From positions 1 through 64,000 of the forward strand of contig CAZFVA010000015.1 in the NCBI GenBank assembly GCA_964522105.1: a stretch of 64,000 nt of DNA, in the 5' to 3' direction. This stretch comes from JAGOFO01 sp964522105 (lineage in GTDB: Bacteria > Myxococcota_A > UBA9042 > DTJE01). Positions 55,157-63,021 of the stretch are shown here, one piece after another (the stretch's first letter is position 1; each line of letters starts with the position of its first letter). The notes beneath the pieces are model-generated. The model ran no database searches. It was given only the letters and a program-made list of their open reading frames with translations, and was not told the DNA's origin. The translations under genes were made by a program, and so were the position numbers.

Positions 55157-55834
55157 TTATCCAAACCGGGACTGTCTATTTTCAGCAAAAGGAACAGCCC
55201 TTACCCTTCTGCATGTACACATGTGCGTGCCCTCGACTGAACTGACGATTCCAGCCATGAGCCCCCTTACAACCATTCCTTCCGGCATCTTACGCGCTCC
55301 GTCAGGCGAACGCACGGCCGCATTACTGTCGGATGCCGGTATCTCGGTCAATGAACACGGTGCCGGAATCCATCCCAGAATGAATCTTACCCCGCCTGCC
55401 GCTTCCGTTTCCATCCTTGCTTCAACACCGACGGTATCCAGAGCCCTGATTAACTTCTGCGTCACCGCAGCAAGTTCGTCGCCTTCCGACCAGACTCTGG
55501 ACAGGATCAGCATGGACCCGTCGCCAAGACGTTCCAGCGAAGGCGGGTCAAGCCGGATCGTGAAATCCTTCAGCACCGGCACCGCCGCGCTGAGGCCCAT
55601 GGCGATAACTTCATCCCTTGCCCTGCCGGGAAGAACGGCCGAAACCAGCGTGGCACAGCAGGATTCCGGGGGCATCCACACAACACGAACATCACGACCA
55701 AGCCGTTTCCTGATATCTCTTACCGCTTCAAGCAGCTCATTCGCAAAAGAAATGGAAGGCTCGATTACCACCGCAGCAGTTCTTTCACCTTCATCAACTC
55801 TACTTTCCTCGACACCATTTTCGTTCAACGCCAT
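55157..55834 (-). CDS. Degenerate LigT/ThpR-like 2H phosphoesterase family protein
   Basis: 225 residues. Its position between cinA and recA is where thpR (RNA 2',3'-cyclic phosphodiesterase) is often found, and the fold fits: VRVVWMPPES stands for the WxPPxNLHxTL region and a later GGVRFILGWI for the second HxTxxR motif. Both catalytic His are replaced (CCATL and RFILG), so catalysis is unlikely. The C-terminus extends about 50 residues beyond the family with a CTCRR motif. Assignment is by synteny and weak motif likeness. Confidence 0.55.
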   Translation of the reverse strand: MALNENGVEESRVDEGERTAAVVIEPSISFANELLEAVRDIRKRLGRDVRVVWMPPESCCATLVSAVLPGRARDEVIAMGLSAAVPVLKDFTIRLDPPSLERLGDGSMLILSRVWSEGDELAAVTQKLIRALDTVGVEARMETEAAGGVRFILGWIPAPCSLTEIPASDSNAAVRSPDGARKMPEGMVVRGLMAGIVSSVEGTHMCTCRRVRAVPFAENRQSRFG

Positions 55835-55857
55835 CTAGCTTTCTCCATCCGGACACA

Positions 55858-55905
55858 CGATACCGGATACTTAAAACAACTCGATACCAGATACTTAAAA
55901 CAACT
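55858..55905. repeat. 24-bp tandem duplication upstream of the LigT-like/recA genes
   Basis: Two adjacent 24-base units (55858-55881 and 55882-55905) differ at one base. Each contains GATACC-N-GATAC followed by TTAAAACAACT. The repeat lies in the 79-base gap between the cinA-like stop and the LigT-like start, so it may be a binding site pair affecting recA-cluster expression. Confidence 0.7.
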
Positions 55906-55913
55906 GTGCAAAA

Positions 55914-56630
55914 CTAATTACCGGTCGAACCGTCGGGGTTCCGCCCCCTGCGATTGATGCACCAGCGACGGATCAGGTCAAGCGCAAAAATCGAAGCCGC
56001 CCTTCTAATTTCGCTGCGATTACCACAAAAACTGGCCAGATGGGAAGTCGTCCCTTCACCGGAATCCAGGCCGAACCAGACAGTACCGACCGGCTTCTGA
56101 TCGGTTCCACCTGAAGGACCGGCGATACCTGAAACAGAAACCGCTACATCAGTTCCAGCAAGCCGTCTGGCCCCTTTCGCCATCGCCATGGCTACCTCGG
56201 CGGACACTGCCCCGTACTGTTGCAGAAGATCGGCCGGAACATCAAGGATCGCCCGCTTCATCGCATCGGAATATGTAATAAAACCGCCCACATAATAGTC
56301 AGATGACCCCGGCACTGAAGTCAGCATCTGACCGACAAGACCGCCGGTACATGATTCAGCGGTGGAAATCGTGTGCCCGCCAGTTACCAGAAGGGCAGCC
56401 ACAACATTTTCCATCGACCGCCCATCTATGGAATAGACCTGGTCCTGATACTTTTCACAGATATCAGAAAGCATCCTGCTGCCAATGCACTTGACGACCA
56501 CTTCAGGATGTTCATCCCAGCAGACAGGCACGTCGTCTGACATCCGCGCAAGACCGCGCACAAATAAAGACACGTCCAGAAGAGTCGGCCCAAAAAGCCT
56601 TATCAGCATTACATTTTTATTATCTGTCAT
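55914..56630 (-). CDS. CinA-type nicotinamide-nucleotide amidase, N-terminal domain missing
   Basis: 238 residues. The C-terminal deamidase is intact: TAESCTGGLVG with the catalytic Ser, YYVGGFITYSDAMK, and VSVSGIAGPSGGT. It converts NMN to nicotinate mononucleotide. Residues 1-80 (PEVVVKCIG, DQVYSIDGRSMENVV) match the linker/KH domain of full-length CinA, yet the first MoCF domain of about 170 residues is absent. It is therefore intermediate between PncC and full CinA, a derived truncation. Confidence 0.82.
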   Translation of the reverse strand: MTDNKNVMLIRLFGPTLLDVSLFVRGLARMSDDVPVCWDEHPEVVVKCIGSRMLSDICEKYQDQVYSIDGRSMENVVAALLVTGGHTISTAESCTGGLVGQMLTSVPGSSDYYVGGFITYSDAMKRAILDVPADLLQQYGAVSAEVAMAMAKGARRLAGTDVAVSVSGIAGPSGGTDQKPVGTVWFGLDSGEGTTSHLASFCGNRSEIRRAASIFALDLIRRWCINRRGRNPDGSTGN

Positions 56631-56663
56631 GCGAATATCCCGGCATTATTGCGGAAACCTGAA

Positions 56664-56978
56664 TCAGTTCTTTTTCCGCCGTCTCAGCGAAAACATTTCC
56701 TCGTCGACAGCAGAAAACTCACTCGTCTTTTCGTACTTCTGCTCGAGCTGACCTGCACCAAGGGTTTCCACGGGAAGGTCCTGTTCGTCAACAACTTCAC
56801 CCTTCTTGAACCACTTCGTCTCTGAAAACTGGCCGATTGCAGGCGCCGGTTCCATACCGGAATCCTCGCGCTCAGGCTTCGCATCAGAAGGCATGTCAAC
56901 AGGAATTACGGCCCCGTCCACAGGACAGAATCTTGCTGCATCAGGCCACGATTTTCCACATTGAGGGCAGATTTTCAT
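56664..56978 (-). CDS. Small zinc-ribbon protein
   Basis: 104 residues beginning MKICPQCGKSWPDAARFCPVDG without its last residues: a CxxC-x(n)-C zinc ribbon (third Cys followed by Pro-Val-Asp instead of a CxxC). The remainder is acidic and unstructured, ending in basic LRRRKKN. GGGGAA upstream of ATG 56978 sets the start. Such proteins often accompany regulators or serine/threonine kinases in Myxococcota, but no partner is visible. Function unknown. Confidence 0.65.
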   Translation of the reverse strand: MKICPQCGKSWPDAARFCPVDGAVIPVDMPSDAKPEREDSGMEPAPAIGQFSETKWFKKGEVVDEQDLPVETLGAGQLEQKYEKTSEFSAVDEEMFSLRRRKKN

Positions 56979-57029
56979 GACGTTCCCCAGCATTCTTACG
57001 TCAGATAATATCACACTGGAAACAATGAA

Positions 57030-57992
57030 TTAAAGGCTGTGCTGATTGACCGGGGACATCAGAGCGGCGGCACCGAGGATTCCGGCATCCTCCCACAACT
57101 GACACTTCACAATCAGGGTCCGTTTAACAAGAACCGGGTACGCCCTGCGAGACAGTTCTGACAACATGGTCGGACCGAAAGCCGACCAGGCCCGGGTCAG
57201 GCCACCGGCAACTACGACGGCTTCAACGTTCAGCAGATTCAGACAGGTTCCGATCGTCATGGCCATGTAATATCCGACGTCATGAAAGTACTTCTTTGCG
57301 TCCTGATCACCGGCCATGGCCATCTCAAACAGTCTTTTTGGAAGATCCGGATCGGCAAGCGCCGCTTCAGTCTCGTCACCAAAAAGGTTATCCCTTTTCA
57401 CATAGTTACGAAGGCCGACCGCAGCGACGTACTGCTCGACACAACCACGACTGCCGCAGTTACAAGGAAAACCTTCCGGTTCAACTCCAATATGACCAAG
57501 TTCCCCGGCCATGCCATCGGCCCCGCGATATATCTTCCCGTCTAAAAACAATCCGCCGCCAAGGCCACTGCCAAGCGTCAGACAGACAAAGTCGCGCATA
57601 CCGCGACCGGCACCGTACACGGCCTCGCCCAGAGTGATGACATTTGCATCGTTATCAAGGCTGGTCGGCAACCCCGTCGCCTGACTGAGCATCCTTCCAA
57701 GCTCAAAATCATTCCATTCGTCAAAATTGGGCGCCTTGACGATGACACCGTCGGCATGACGAATCACCCCTGGCGACCCTATGCCGATCCCGACCGGCAT
57801 TTCACCGGCAGGCAGATGCTTCGAAATCAGTTCCTGCACAACGGCCGCCAGGCGCCTGACGACGCCTTCCTGACTTCTGTCTTCAGGCTGTAGATTGGCG
57901 ACGACCGTTCCCGTTATGGAATCACCACGAACCAGTCCGGCCTTGATTCTGGTCGCACCGAGGTCAATTCCAATAATTGCGTTTTGATTCAT
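57030..57992 (-). CDS. ROK-family sugar kinase, probably glucokinase
   Basis: 320 residues. ATP motif GIDLGATRIKAGLV, catalytic region FDEWNDFELG with LDNDANV, the His-Cys zinc site GHIGVEPEGFPCNCGSRGC of ROK proteins, and a C-terminal VVAGGL. The layout is that of bacterial ROK glucokinases. ATG 57992 follows CCGGAGACATCA; the upstream frame up to 58061 lies in the ispD 3' region and is not needed. Glucose is the likely substrate, though other hexoses are possible. Confidence 0.86.
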   Translation of the reverse strand: MNQNAIIGIDLGATRIKAGLVRGDSITGTVVANLQPEDRSQEGVVRRLAAVVQELISKHLPAGEMPVGIGIGSPGVIRHADGVIVKAPNFDEWNDFELGRMLSQATGLPTSLDNDANVITLGEAVYGAGRGMRDFVCLTLGSGLGGGLFLDGKIYRGADGMAGELGHIGVEPEGFPCNCGSRGCVEQYVAAVGLRNYVKRDNLFGDETEAALADPDLPKRLFEMAMAGDQDAKKYFHDVGYYMAMTIGTCLNLLNVEAVVVAGGLTRAWSAFGPTMLSELSRRAYPVLVKRTLIVKCQLWEDAGILGAAALMSPVNQHSL

Positions 57993-58017
57993 TGATGTCT
58001 CCGGGGAAAGTCCGGCC

Positions 58018-58722
58018 TTACTCGGTTGGGGCGAGCATTTTCTGTAACATCTCGATATCACAATGATATGTTATCTTCATATTGCCTGAATCAGATTCCA
58101 CGACTACCGCCGAACCACCGGCCTTCAGGACAAGCTGGATATCATCGGTCGCGTCGGTAAGCCCGGCATTAAGAGCCTGGCGATGGGCTGCCATTATTAC
58201 CTGCGGCGTAAATGCCTGAGGCGTCTGCGCATTCCACAGCGGCTCGCGATCAACGACTTCCATCACGACATCGCCTTCAACCTTAAGCAGCGTATCGGAA
58301 GCCTTGTATGCGGCGGTTGCTGCGCCGGTCCTGTCTACAGCCTTCAAAACGCGCAGAACAAGATCAGTCCCGGTAAGCGGACGAACGGCATCGTGAATTA
58401 CGACTTTTTTCAACGCCGCCCCGCCGAAGCGCTGCGCAAGCACAAGACCGGAAAAGGTCGACATCTGCCGCGTTGCACCGCCGGGGACGACATCCAGGAC
58501 CTTTCTGTACTGAGACTTGTTCAGCAAAGCCCTTGTAAAATCAACCCAGTCAGGGGGCACAACCACAACAATCCCGTCAATCTCGGGAATCTTTTCGAAC
58601 AGATCAAGGGCACAGGCAATCACAGGTTTTCCTGCGATCTCCTCGAATTGTTTAGGCCGTTTTGTGCCGACCCTCCGGCCAATGCCACCCCCGAGGATGA
58701 TTGCAGCCGTTTTAATAACCAT
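58018..58722 (-). CDS. ispD: 2-C-methyl-D-erythritol 4-phosphate cytidylyltransferase
   Basis: 234 residues. CTP-binding loop ILGGGIGRRVGTKRPKQF, then IHDAVRPL and TDDIQLVLKAG fit IspD of the MEP isoprenoid pathway. The loop begins with Gly-Gly-Gly where many IspD proteins have Ala-Ala-Gly, so the related TarI/ribitol branch remains a minor alternative. ATG 58722 starts the conserved core; an upstream extension to 58797 is unlikely. Confidence 0.82.
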   Translation of the reverse strand: MVIKTAAIILGGGIGRRVGTKRPKQFEEIAGKPVIACALDLFEKIPEIDGIVVVVPPDWVDFTRALLNKSQYRKVLDVVPGGATRQMSTFSGLVLAQRFGGAALKKVVIHDAVRPLTGTDLVLRVLKAVDRTGAATAAYKASDTLLKVEGDVVMEVVDREPLWNAQTPQAFTPQVIMAAHRQALNAGLTDATDDIQLVLKAGGSAVVVESDSGNMKITYHCDIEMLQKMLAPTE

Positions 58723-58940
58723 AATTAACTGCCTTTCCCACGCTGCGAAGCCATGCGAACACATGAACGGGCAACCATCGGGACCGGAACGCTTCACTGG
58801 CGCTTCCCGACGCCGCCACTCCCTAAGATAACAGCGAATGCGTGACTTCCCAAGTACTCAATCACATTCCCCTGTTTCACAGACCGATACAATCCGCTAG
58901 AATTCCCATTGATCCCCGTTCCCATTGCTGGAATATTGAT

Positions 58941-60929
58941 ATGAAGACCAAATTTGTTTTTATATGTTTGCTGTGGTTGTCGGTCGGTTGCTCGACTGGT
59001 ACGGGCCCCTCAGATACAAACGTACCTGATATCCCGGGCGTTGATATGGCGCAGGATCAGGGACAGCCGCCTGACATCAGTTATGAAGACACCAGGGATG
59101 CGGGACAGGACACTTTCGACGCAGCGCAGGACGACACGGCAGTCCAGACCGATGAAAACCCTGTCGACACCGGCAATACCACGGACGAAGGCCAACCTGA
59201 TGCAATTTCCGACATTGTTGACAATGGCGGTGAAGTTTCAATCCCGAGGGGAAAACTGACCGTAATTCCGTACTTCATCGACTTTGGATATGTTCCACTT
59301 GGCGCGACCGCAACCGTTCCCATCGCTTTCAAAAATGACGGGGATGCCGCCCTCCGGCTGGACAAAGTCACTACGAACGGGCCTTTGTCAATCAAGATGG
59401 ACATCGGGTTTGAGCCTGAGGTAGCAGGCTCGAAAACAACGTATATGATTTCGCCCCCGAAGGTTCTGAAGCCGGGGGCCAGGTTTGAAGGCCATGTCGT
59501 TTTTGAACCGACCAGCTCGGACGAAGCCTACAGCGAAATCAAGGTTTACACGTCGGACGCTGAATTCCCCGATGGATATCTTGTGCATGCGATGGGCAAC
59601 AGAAGCAAGCCGTGCCTGGAAATCATTCCTTCGTCGATTGATTTTGGTCCCGAAGTAATCGGGTCACCAATCACCAGAAATGTATTGCTGAAATCATGCG
59701 GCGCAATGCCGGTAACCCTGAAAGGGGTTTACGTTGACGGTCCCGGGGTGAATGCAGGCTTCAAGGTCGAGTTTGCCGGGGCGCAGCCGACCGTGCAGAA
59801 CCCTGTTTCGCTTGAACCACTGGAAACGCTTGCAATTCGGGTAGTTTACGATCCGGCGACCGCCAGCCCTGTAGACGAAATCGGCATGCCAATTACGCAG
59901 AACGGGCAGATCGTTGTTTCCGGGGACATGTTTTCAGGGACCCAATACCTTCGGGTCAGCGGATTTGCTGTCGAAGGCGCCTGCACCAGACCTATCATTC
60001 AGATAATGAACGACTATATGGTGCAGGGCGATGGTTGTCCCGTTGACCGCGGACTGCCGGCCGAAACGCTTAACACCAGAATCTGCAGGACCGACGAAGG
60101 TTTCGAAGTGCCGACCGGCACCTTGATATCCCTTTCAGGCGTCAATTCATTTTCACCGTTCGGTGCGTTGACCGGCTATTCATGGACTGTGAACCAGCCT
60201 GCGAACAACGGTGGTTATTTCATTCCGGACCCGACCGAACCTGAAGCTACTTTCATGGTCGGTGAAGGCGGTACATACGAGTTGTTCCTTGACGTCACTG
60301 ATGCCGACGGACACACCACATGTGAACCAACATCAGTAAAGATAACAACCAGAACTGAAATCAAGGCAGACATTCTGCTGTCATGGAAGCCGGTCAACCC
60401 GTTCACGCCGACGCCACCGTTCATGGGCCCGGACCTGGACCTTCACTACACGCACCCGTTCGCAGGCAAAGACGGAACCGAATGTGACTGCGACAGCAAC
60501 GGGTCACCCGACAACTGGTTCGACCTGCCCTACGACTGCTTCTGGTTCAACCCGTCACCTGCCAAAGACCTGTGGGGCGACGCGCTTCCCTGGACAAACG
60601 ACCTTGTTCGTCTTCGCAATGACAGTGACGACGGCAGCGCACCTGAAGTGCTGACAATGGGGCTGGACTGCGCGGCCGGCCGGGCGTTCACGGTCGGCGT
60701 TTACTTCTTTGACGACCACGACTACGGCCCGGTTGACGCAACGGTTCAAGTTTTCATCAAAGGCGTCCAGGCATTCACAAAGACTGTCAGACTGACAAGT
60801 CTTGATATGTGGAACGTCGGAAACCTGACATGCAGAACGACCGGACTGCTGAAATGGGCCGATTTTACAGAGAAAACACCTTCGACAATCACCCACAATT
60901 ACATCAATACAACGTTCGTAAATCCGTAG
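58941..60929 (+). CDS. Lipoprotein with ASH-type and PKD-like domains
   Basis: 662 residues. Lipobox LSVGC (Cys17) followed by a long Asp-rich tether (about 20-110, with DAAQDDTAVQTDENP among others). Two ASH/choice-of-anchor-type beta sandwiches follow (IDFGYVPLGATATVPI and IDFGPEVIGSPITRNVLL), then a PKD-like domain (ISLSGVNSFSPFGALTGYSW) and a C-terminal domain with Asp/Trp/Cys motifs (DLDLHYTHP and CDCDSNGSPDNWFDLPYDC), perhaps calcium binding. It is a typical modular envelope protein of Myxococcota-like bacteria. The ATG has GGAA 8 bases upstream. Confidence 0.75.
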   Translation: MKTKFVFICLLWLSVGCSTGTGPSDTNVPDIPGVDMAQDQGQPPDISYEDTRDAGQDTFDAAQDDTAVQTDENPVDTGNTTDEGQPDAISDIVDNGGEVSIPRGKLTVIPYFIDFGYVPLGATATVPIAFKNDGDAALRLDKVTTNGPLSIKMDIGFEPEVAGSKTTYMISPPKVLKPGARFEGHVVFEPTSSDEAYSEIKVYTSDAEFPDGYLVHAMGNRSKPCLEIIPSSIDFGPEVIGSPITRNVLLKSCGAMPVTLKGVYVDGPGVNAGFKVEFAGAQPTVQNPVSLEPLETLAIRVVYDPATASPVDEIGMPITQNGQIVVSGDMFSGTQYLRVSGFAVEGACTRPIIQIMNDYMVQGDGCPVDRGLPAETLNTRICRTDEGFEVPTGTLISLSGVNSFSPFGALTGYSWTVNQPANNGGYFIPDPTEPEATFMVGEGGTYELFLDVTDADGHTTCEPTSVKITTRTEIKADILLSWKPVNPFTPTPPFMGPDLDLHYTHPFAGKDGTECDCDSNGSPDNWFDLPYDCFWFNPSPAKDLWGDALPWTNDLVRLRNDSDDGSAPEVLTMGLDCAAGRAFTVGVYFFDDHDYGPVDATVQVFIKGVQAFTKTVRLTSLDMWNVGNLTCRTTGLLKWADFTEKTPSTITHNYINTTFVNP

Positions 60930-60990
60930 TTCAAATTTTATTAACAGCCTGCCTATTGACAAATTGACGCAGCGCGTTATTTTCTGATTG

Positions 60991-60999
60991 TGCTATGAT
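60991..60999 (+). promoter_or_regulatory. Extended -10 promoter element for the coiled-coil protein gene
   Basis: TGCTATGAT is an extended -10. Two TTGAC motifs lie upstream (60956, 60964), though the nearer is 24 bases from the -10 hexamer and thus not an ideal -35. Confidence 0.4.
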
Positions 61000-61033
61000 T
61001 TTAAAACGTAACATGCTTAATGGAGCAAACAAC

Positions 61034-61501
61034 ATGAAGAACAAAGTAACAGAACAAATCAACGAAGCAATCAACGAGTCAAAGGAACAGTTCAAGACCA
61101 TTTCCCAGAAAGGCGTGAAGCTGGCCGAAAAGGGAATGGAGATCGCCGGGAAGGCCCGCAACAAGGCCGAAGAATCTGCTGCCGCGGGCGCTTCAGCCCT
61201 GGCGAAGATGTCCGATTCTGTCCACAAGGAAAACCTTCTTCGGATCGCCGAGTCGGTCAAGGAAGAAATCAGGACTACGCTCTTTTCCACAACGATTAAC
61301 GAAATCGCCGTGGTCAAGGACGAGGCCGACGAGCTTCGCAGAAAGATCGGCGACATGCAGAAGATCTATGACAAGAAGTTTGCTGACCTTCAGGCCGAAT
61401 TGAAGGCAGTCAAGGCTGCTGCGCCGAAAGTCGTGACGCCGAAGCCGGAGGCTCCGAAACCGGTAGCCAGCAAGCCGGTTGCCCCGAAGGCGGCGAAATA
61501 A
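61034..61501 (+). CDS. Phasin-like/H1-like coiled-coil protein
   Basis: 155 residues. An amphipathic helix (INEAINESKEQFKTIS, then KLAEKGMEIAGKARNKAEE) and a second coiled coil (VVKDEADELRRKIGDMQKIY) are followed by a repeated Lys-Pro-Ala tail (KPEAPKPVASKPVAPKAAK) like histone H1-type or polyhydroxyalkanoate-regulating phasins. No signal peptide. GGAG 9 bases before the ATG sets the start. It may coat storage granules or bind DNA; neither can be chosen from sequence. Confidence 0.65.
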   Translation: MKNKVTEQINEAINESKEQFKTISQKGVKLAEKGMEIAGKARNKAEESAAAGASALAKMSDSVHKENLLRIAESVKEEIRTTLFSTTINEIAVVKDEADELRRKIGDMQKIYDKKFADLQAELKAVKAAAPKVVTPKPEAPKPVASKPVAPKAAK

Positions 61502-61517
61502 CCGGACAACAATAACT

Positions 61518-62114
61518 TCAGATAATCAGACGGGTTCGGACTGCAAGGGAATCCTGATAGACGATTTGATGAAGACTGCCACCGTGGGAATCCATGGAAA
61601 CGACCGCAGGGAAGTTTTCGACGCGAAGAACCCACATCGCCTCGGGCACGCCGAATTCCCGAAGATAAAACACTGCCACAACTTCTTTGATTGACGCGGC
61701 CAGCGACGCACCGGCCCCGCCCGTAGCATGAAGATAGACTGCGCCACATTCCGCCAGCGCAGCGGCCGTCTTCTGCCCCATTCCGCCTTTCCCGATAACG
61801 CCGGCAATTCCATATTCACGAATAACGTCGGCCTGATACTGCTCTTCACGGGCAGAAGTGGTCGGCCCGGCAGATGAGATACGCCAGCCGGAACCATCAG
61901 GTACAGCGACAGGACCGCAATGATAAATGAACGCACCGCGCAGAACATCCCGCAATTCCTGCGGTCTGGATTCCACCAGATGTTTATGTGCAAGGTCCCT
62001 TGCGGTAACAATAATTCCCGACAGACTTACCCGCTGACCGACATGAAGCGCACGGACCGAACTGGTGGAAGTTGGCGAAATAACGTTGAAAACGGAATCG
62101 GCATTGCTGCTCAT
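61518..62114 (-). CDS. Class I fumarate hydratase, beta subunit
   Basis: 198 residues matching the C-terminal half of FumA: GIIVTARDLAHKH, YHCGPVAV, SAGPTTSAREEQY and GKGGMG are conserved. With the alpha subunit it hydrates fumarate to malate at a [4Fe-4S] cluster. The ATG overlaps the alpha stop (ATGA). The closely related tartrate dehydratase cannot be excluded, but no other tartrate gene is nearby. Confidence 0.9.
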   Translation of the reverse strand: MSSNADSVFNVISPTSTSSVRALHVGQRVSLSGIIVTARDLAHKHLVESRPQELRDVLRGAFIYHCGPVAVPDGSGWRISSAGPTTSAREEQYQADVIREYGIAGVIGKGGMGQKTAAALAECGAVYLHATGGAGASLAASIKEVVAVFYLREFGVPEAMWVLRVENFPAVVSMDSHGGSLHQIVYQDSLAVRTRLII

Positions 62115-62983
62115 GTTACCAACCATCCGCCATCGGGTCCGACAGAAAGGCGCCGTCTGCGAGTTGCCCAGCACCCGTACGACACTGAAACAAAAAAGCT
62201 GGCGGGATGTCTGGACACCGCATGAATCTTTACACCGAGGAGCGTGGGAAAGCCGCCAAGCCCCATCGGACCGATTCCGAGTGAATTAATTGACGCAAGC
62301 AGACTGGCTTCCAGCTCGGCAAACTGGCCGGCCGCCCCATCTTCAACGAGCGGGCGCAGAAGCTGGCGTTTTGCGACGGCATAACCGGTCGCCCGGTCGC
62401 CACCGATGCAGACACCAAGAATCCCGGGCGCACAGCCCGCCCCCTGAGCCTGAAATGCAGCGTCAATTACGCATTTTCTGACGCCTTCGATATCGCGGCC
62501 GGCACCAAGGGCCTGGTCCGGAAGACTGTATTGAATGCCGGCATTTTCACTGCCCCCGCCTTTCAAAAGCAGATCAACAGTAATTGTCGGGGTTTCAGCA
62601 CAATCAAAATAGACTTGAGGTATTCCGTCGCCAGTCCCGTCGCCCGTGTTAATACCGGTCAGCGCGGCAGCGGCGTTCGGTCGCAGGATTCCAGATTTCA
62701 CACAGTCCCTGACGGCGGACGTAACGACTTCGACCACACGCGCCCGGTCCATATCGACAGGTCCGCTGACATAAAACGTCGGGATTCCGGTGTCCTGACA
62801 TATCGGAACCTGCTGACATGAAGCCAGCGCACAGTTATCCAGAATTTCATGGACGATTACTGCGGCGTTGCCTGCGGCCACATCCAGACTGCCTTCAAGA
62901 GCAGTCCGCACATCAGCCGGGATGTCCGATGAAGCCCGCGAAATAAGGCTTATTACATGTTCCCTTTCAGGGTAAAACACCAT
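62111..62983 (-). CDS. Class I fumarate hydratase, alpha subunit
   Basis: 290 residues. The iron-sulfur cysteines are in PICQDTGIP, GAGCAPG and CIGGDRA; the VDLLLKGGGSENA segment is typical of FumA-type enzymes. Split alpha/beta fumarases are usual in anaerobes and Deltaproteobacteria; single-chain FumA is the enterobacterial form. It starts 38 bases after the HD-domain gene on the same strand. Confidence 0.92.
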   Translation of the reverse strand: MVFYPEREHVISLISRASSDIPADVRTALEGSLDVAAGNAAVIVHEILDNCALASCQQVPICQDTGIPTFYVSGPVDMDRARVVEVVTSAVRDCVKSGILRPNAAAALTGINTGDGTGDGIPQVYFDCAETPTITVDLLLKGGGSENAGIQYSLPDQALGAGRDIEGVRKCVIDAAFQAQGAGCAPGILGVCIGGDRATGYAVAKRQLLRPLVEDGAAGQFAELEASLLASINSLGIGPMGLGGFPTLLGVKIHAVSRHPASFFVSVSYGCWATRRRRLSVGPDGGWLVT

Positions 62984-63021
62984 CAGGCGGCGACCTCGTT
63001 CATGGGAACTTTCCGGCCTGA

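Noticed and set aside
45054..60968. TGACAAATTGAC present at 45054 and at 60957, upstream of two genes
   Set aside because: Shared 12-mers are expected many times by chance in 64 kb, and the flanks do not match, so no common regulator is claimed.
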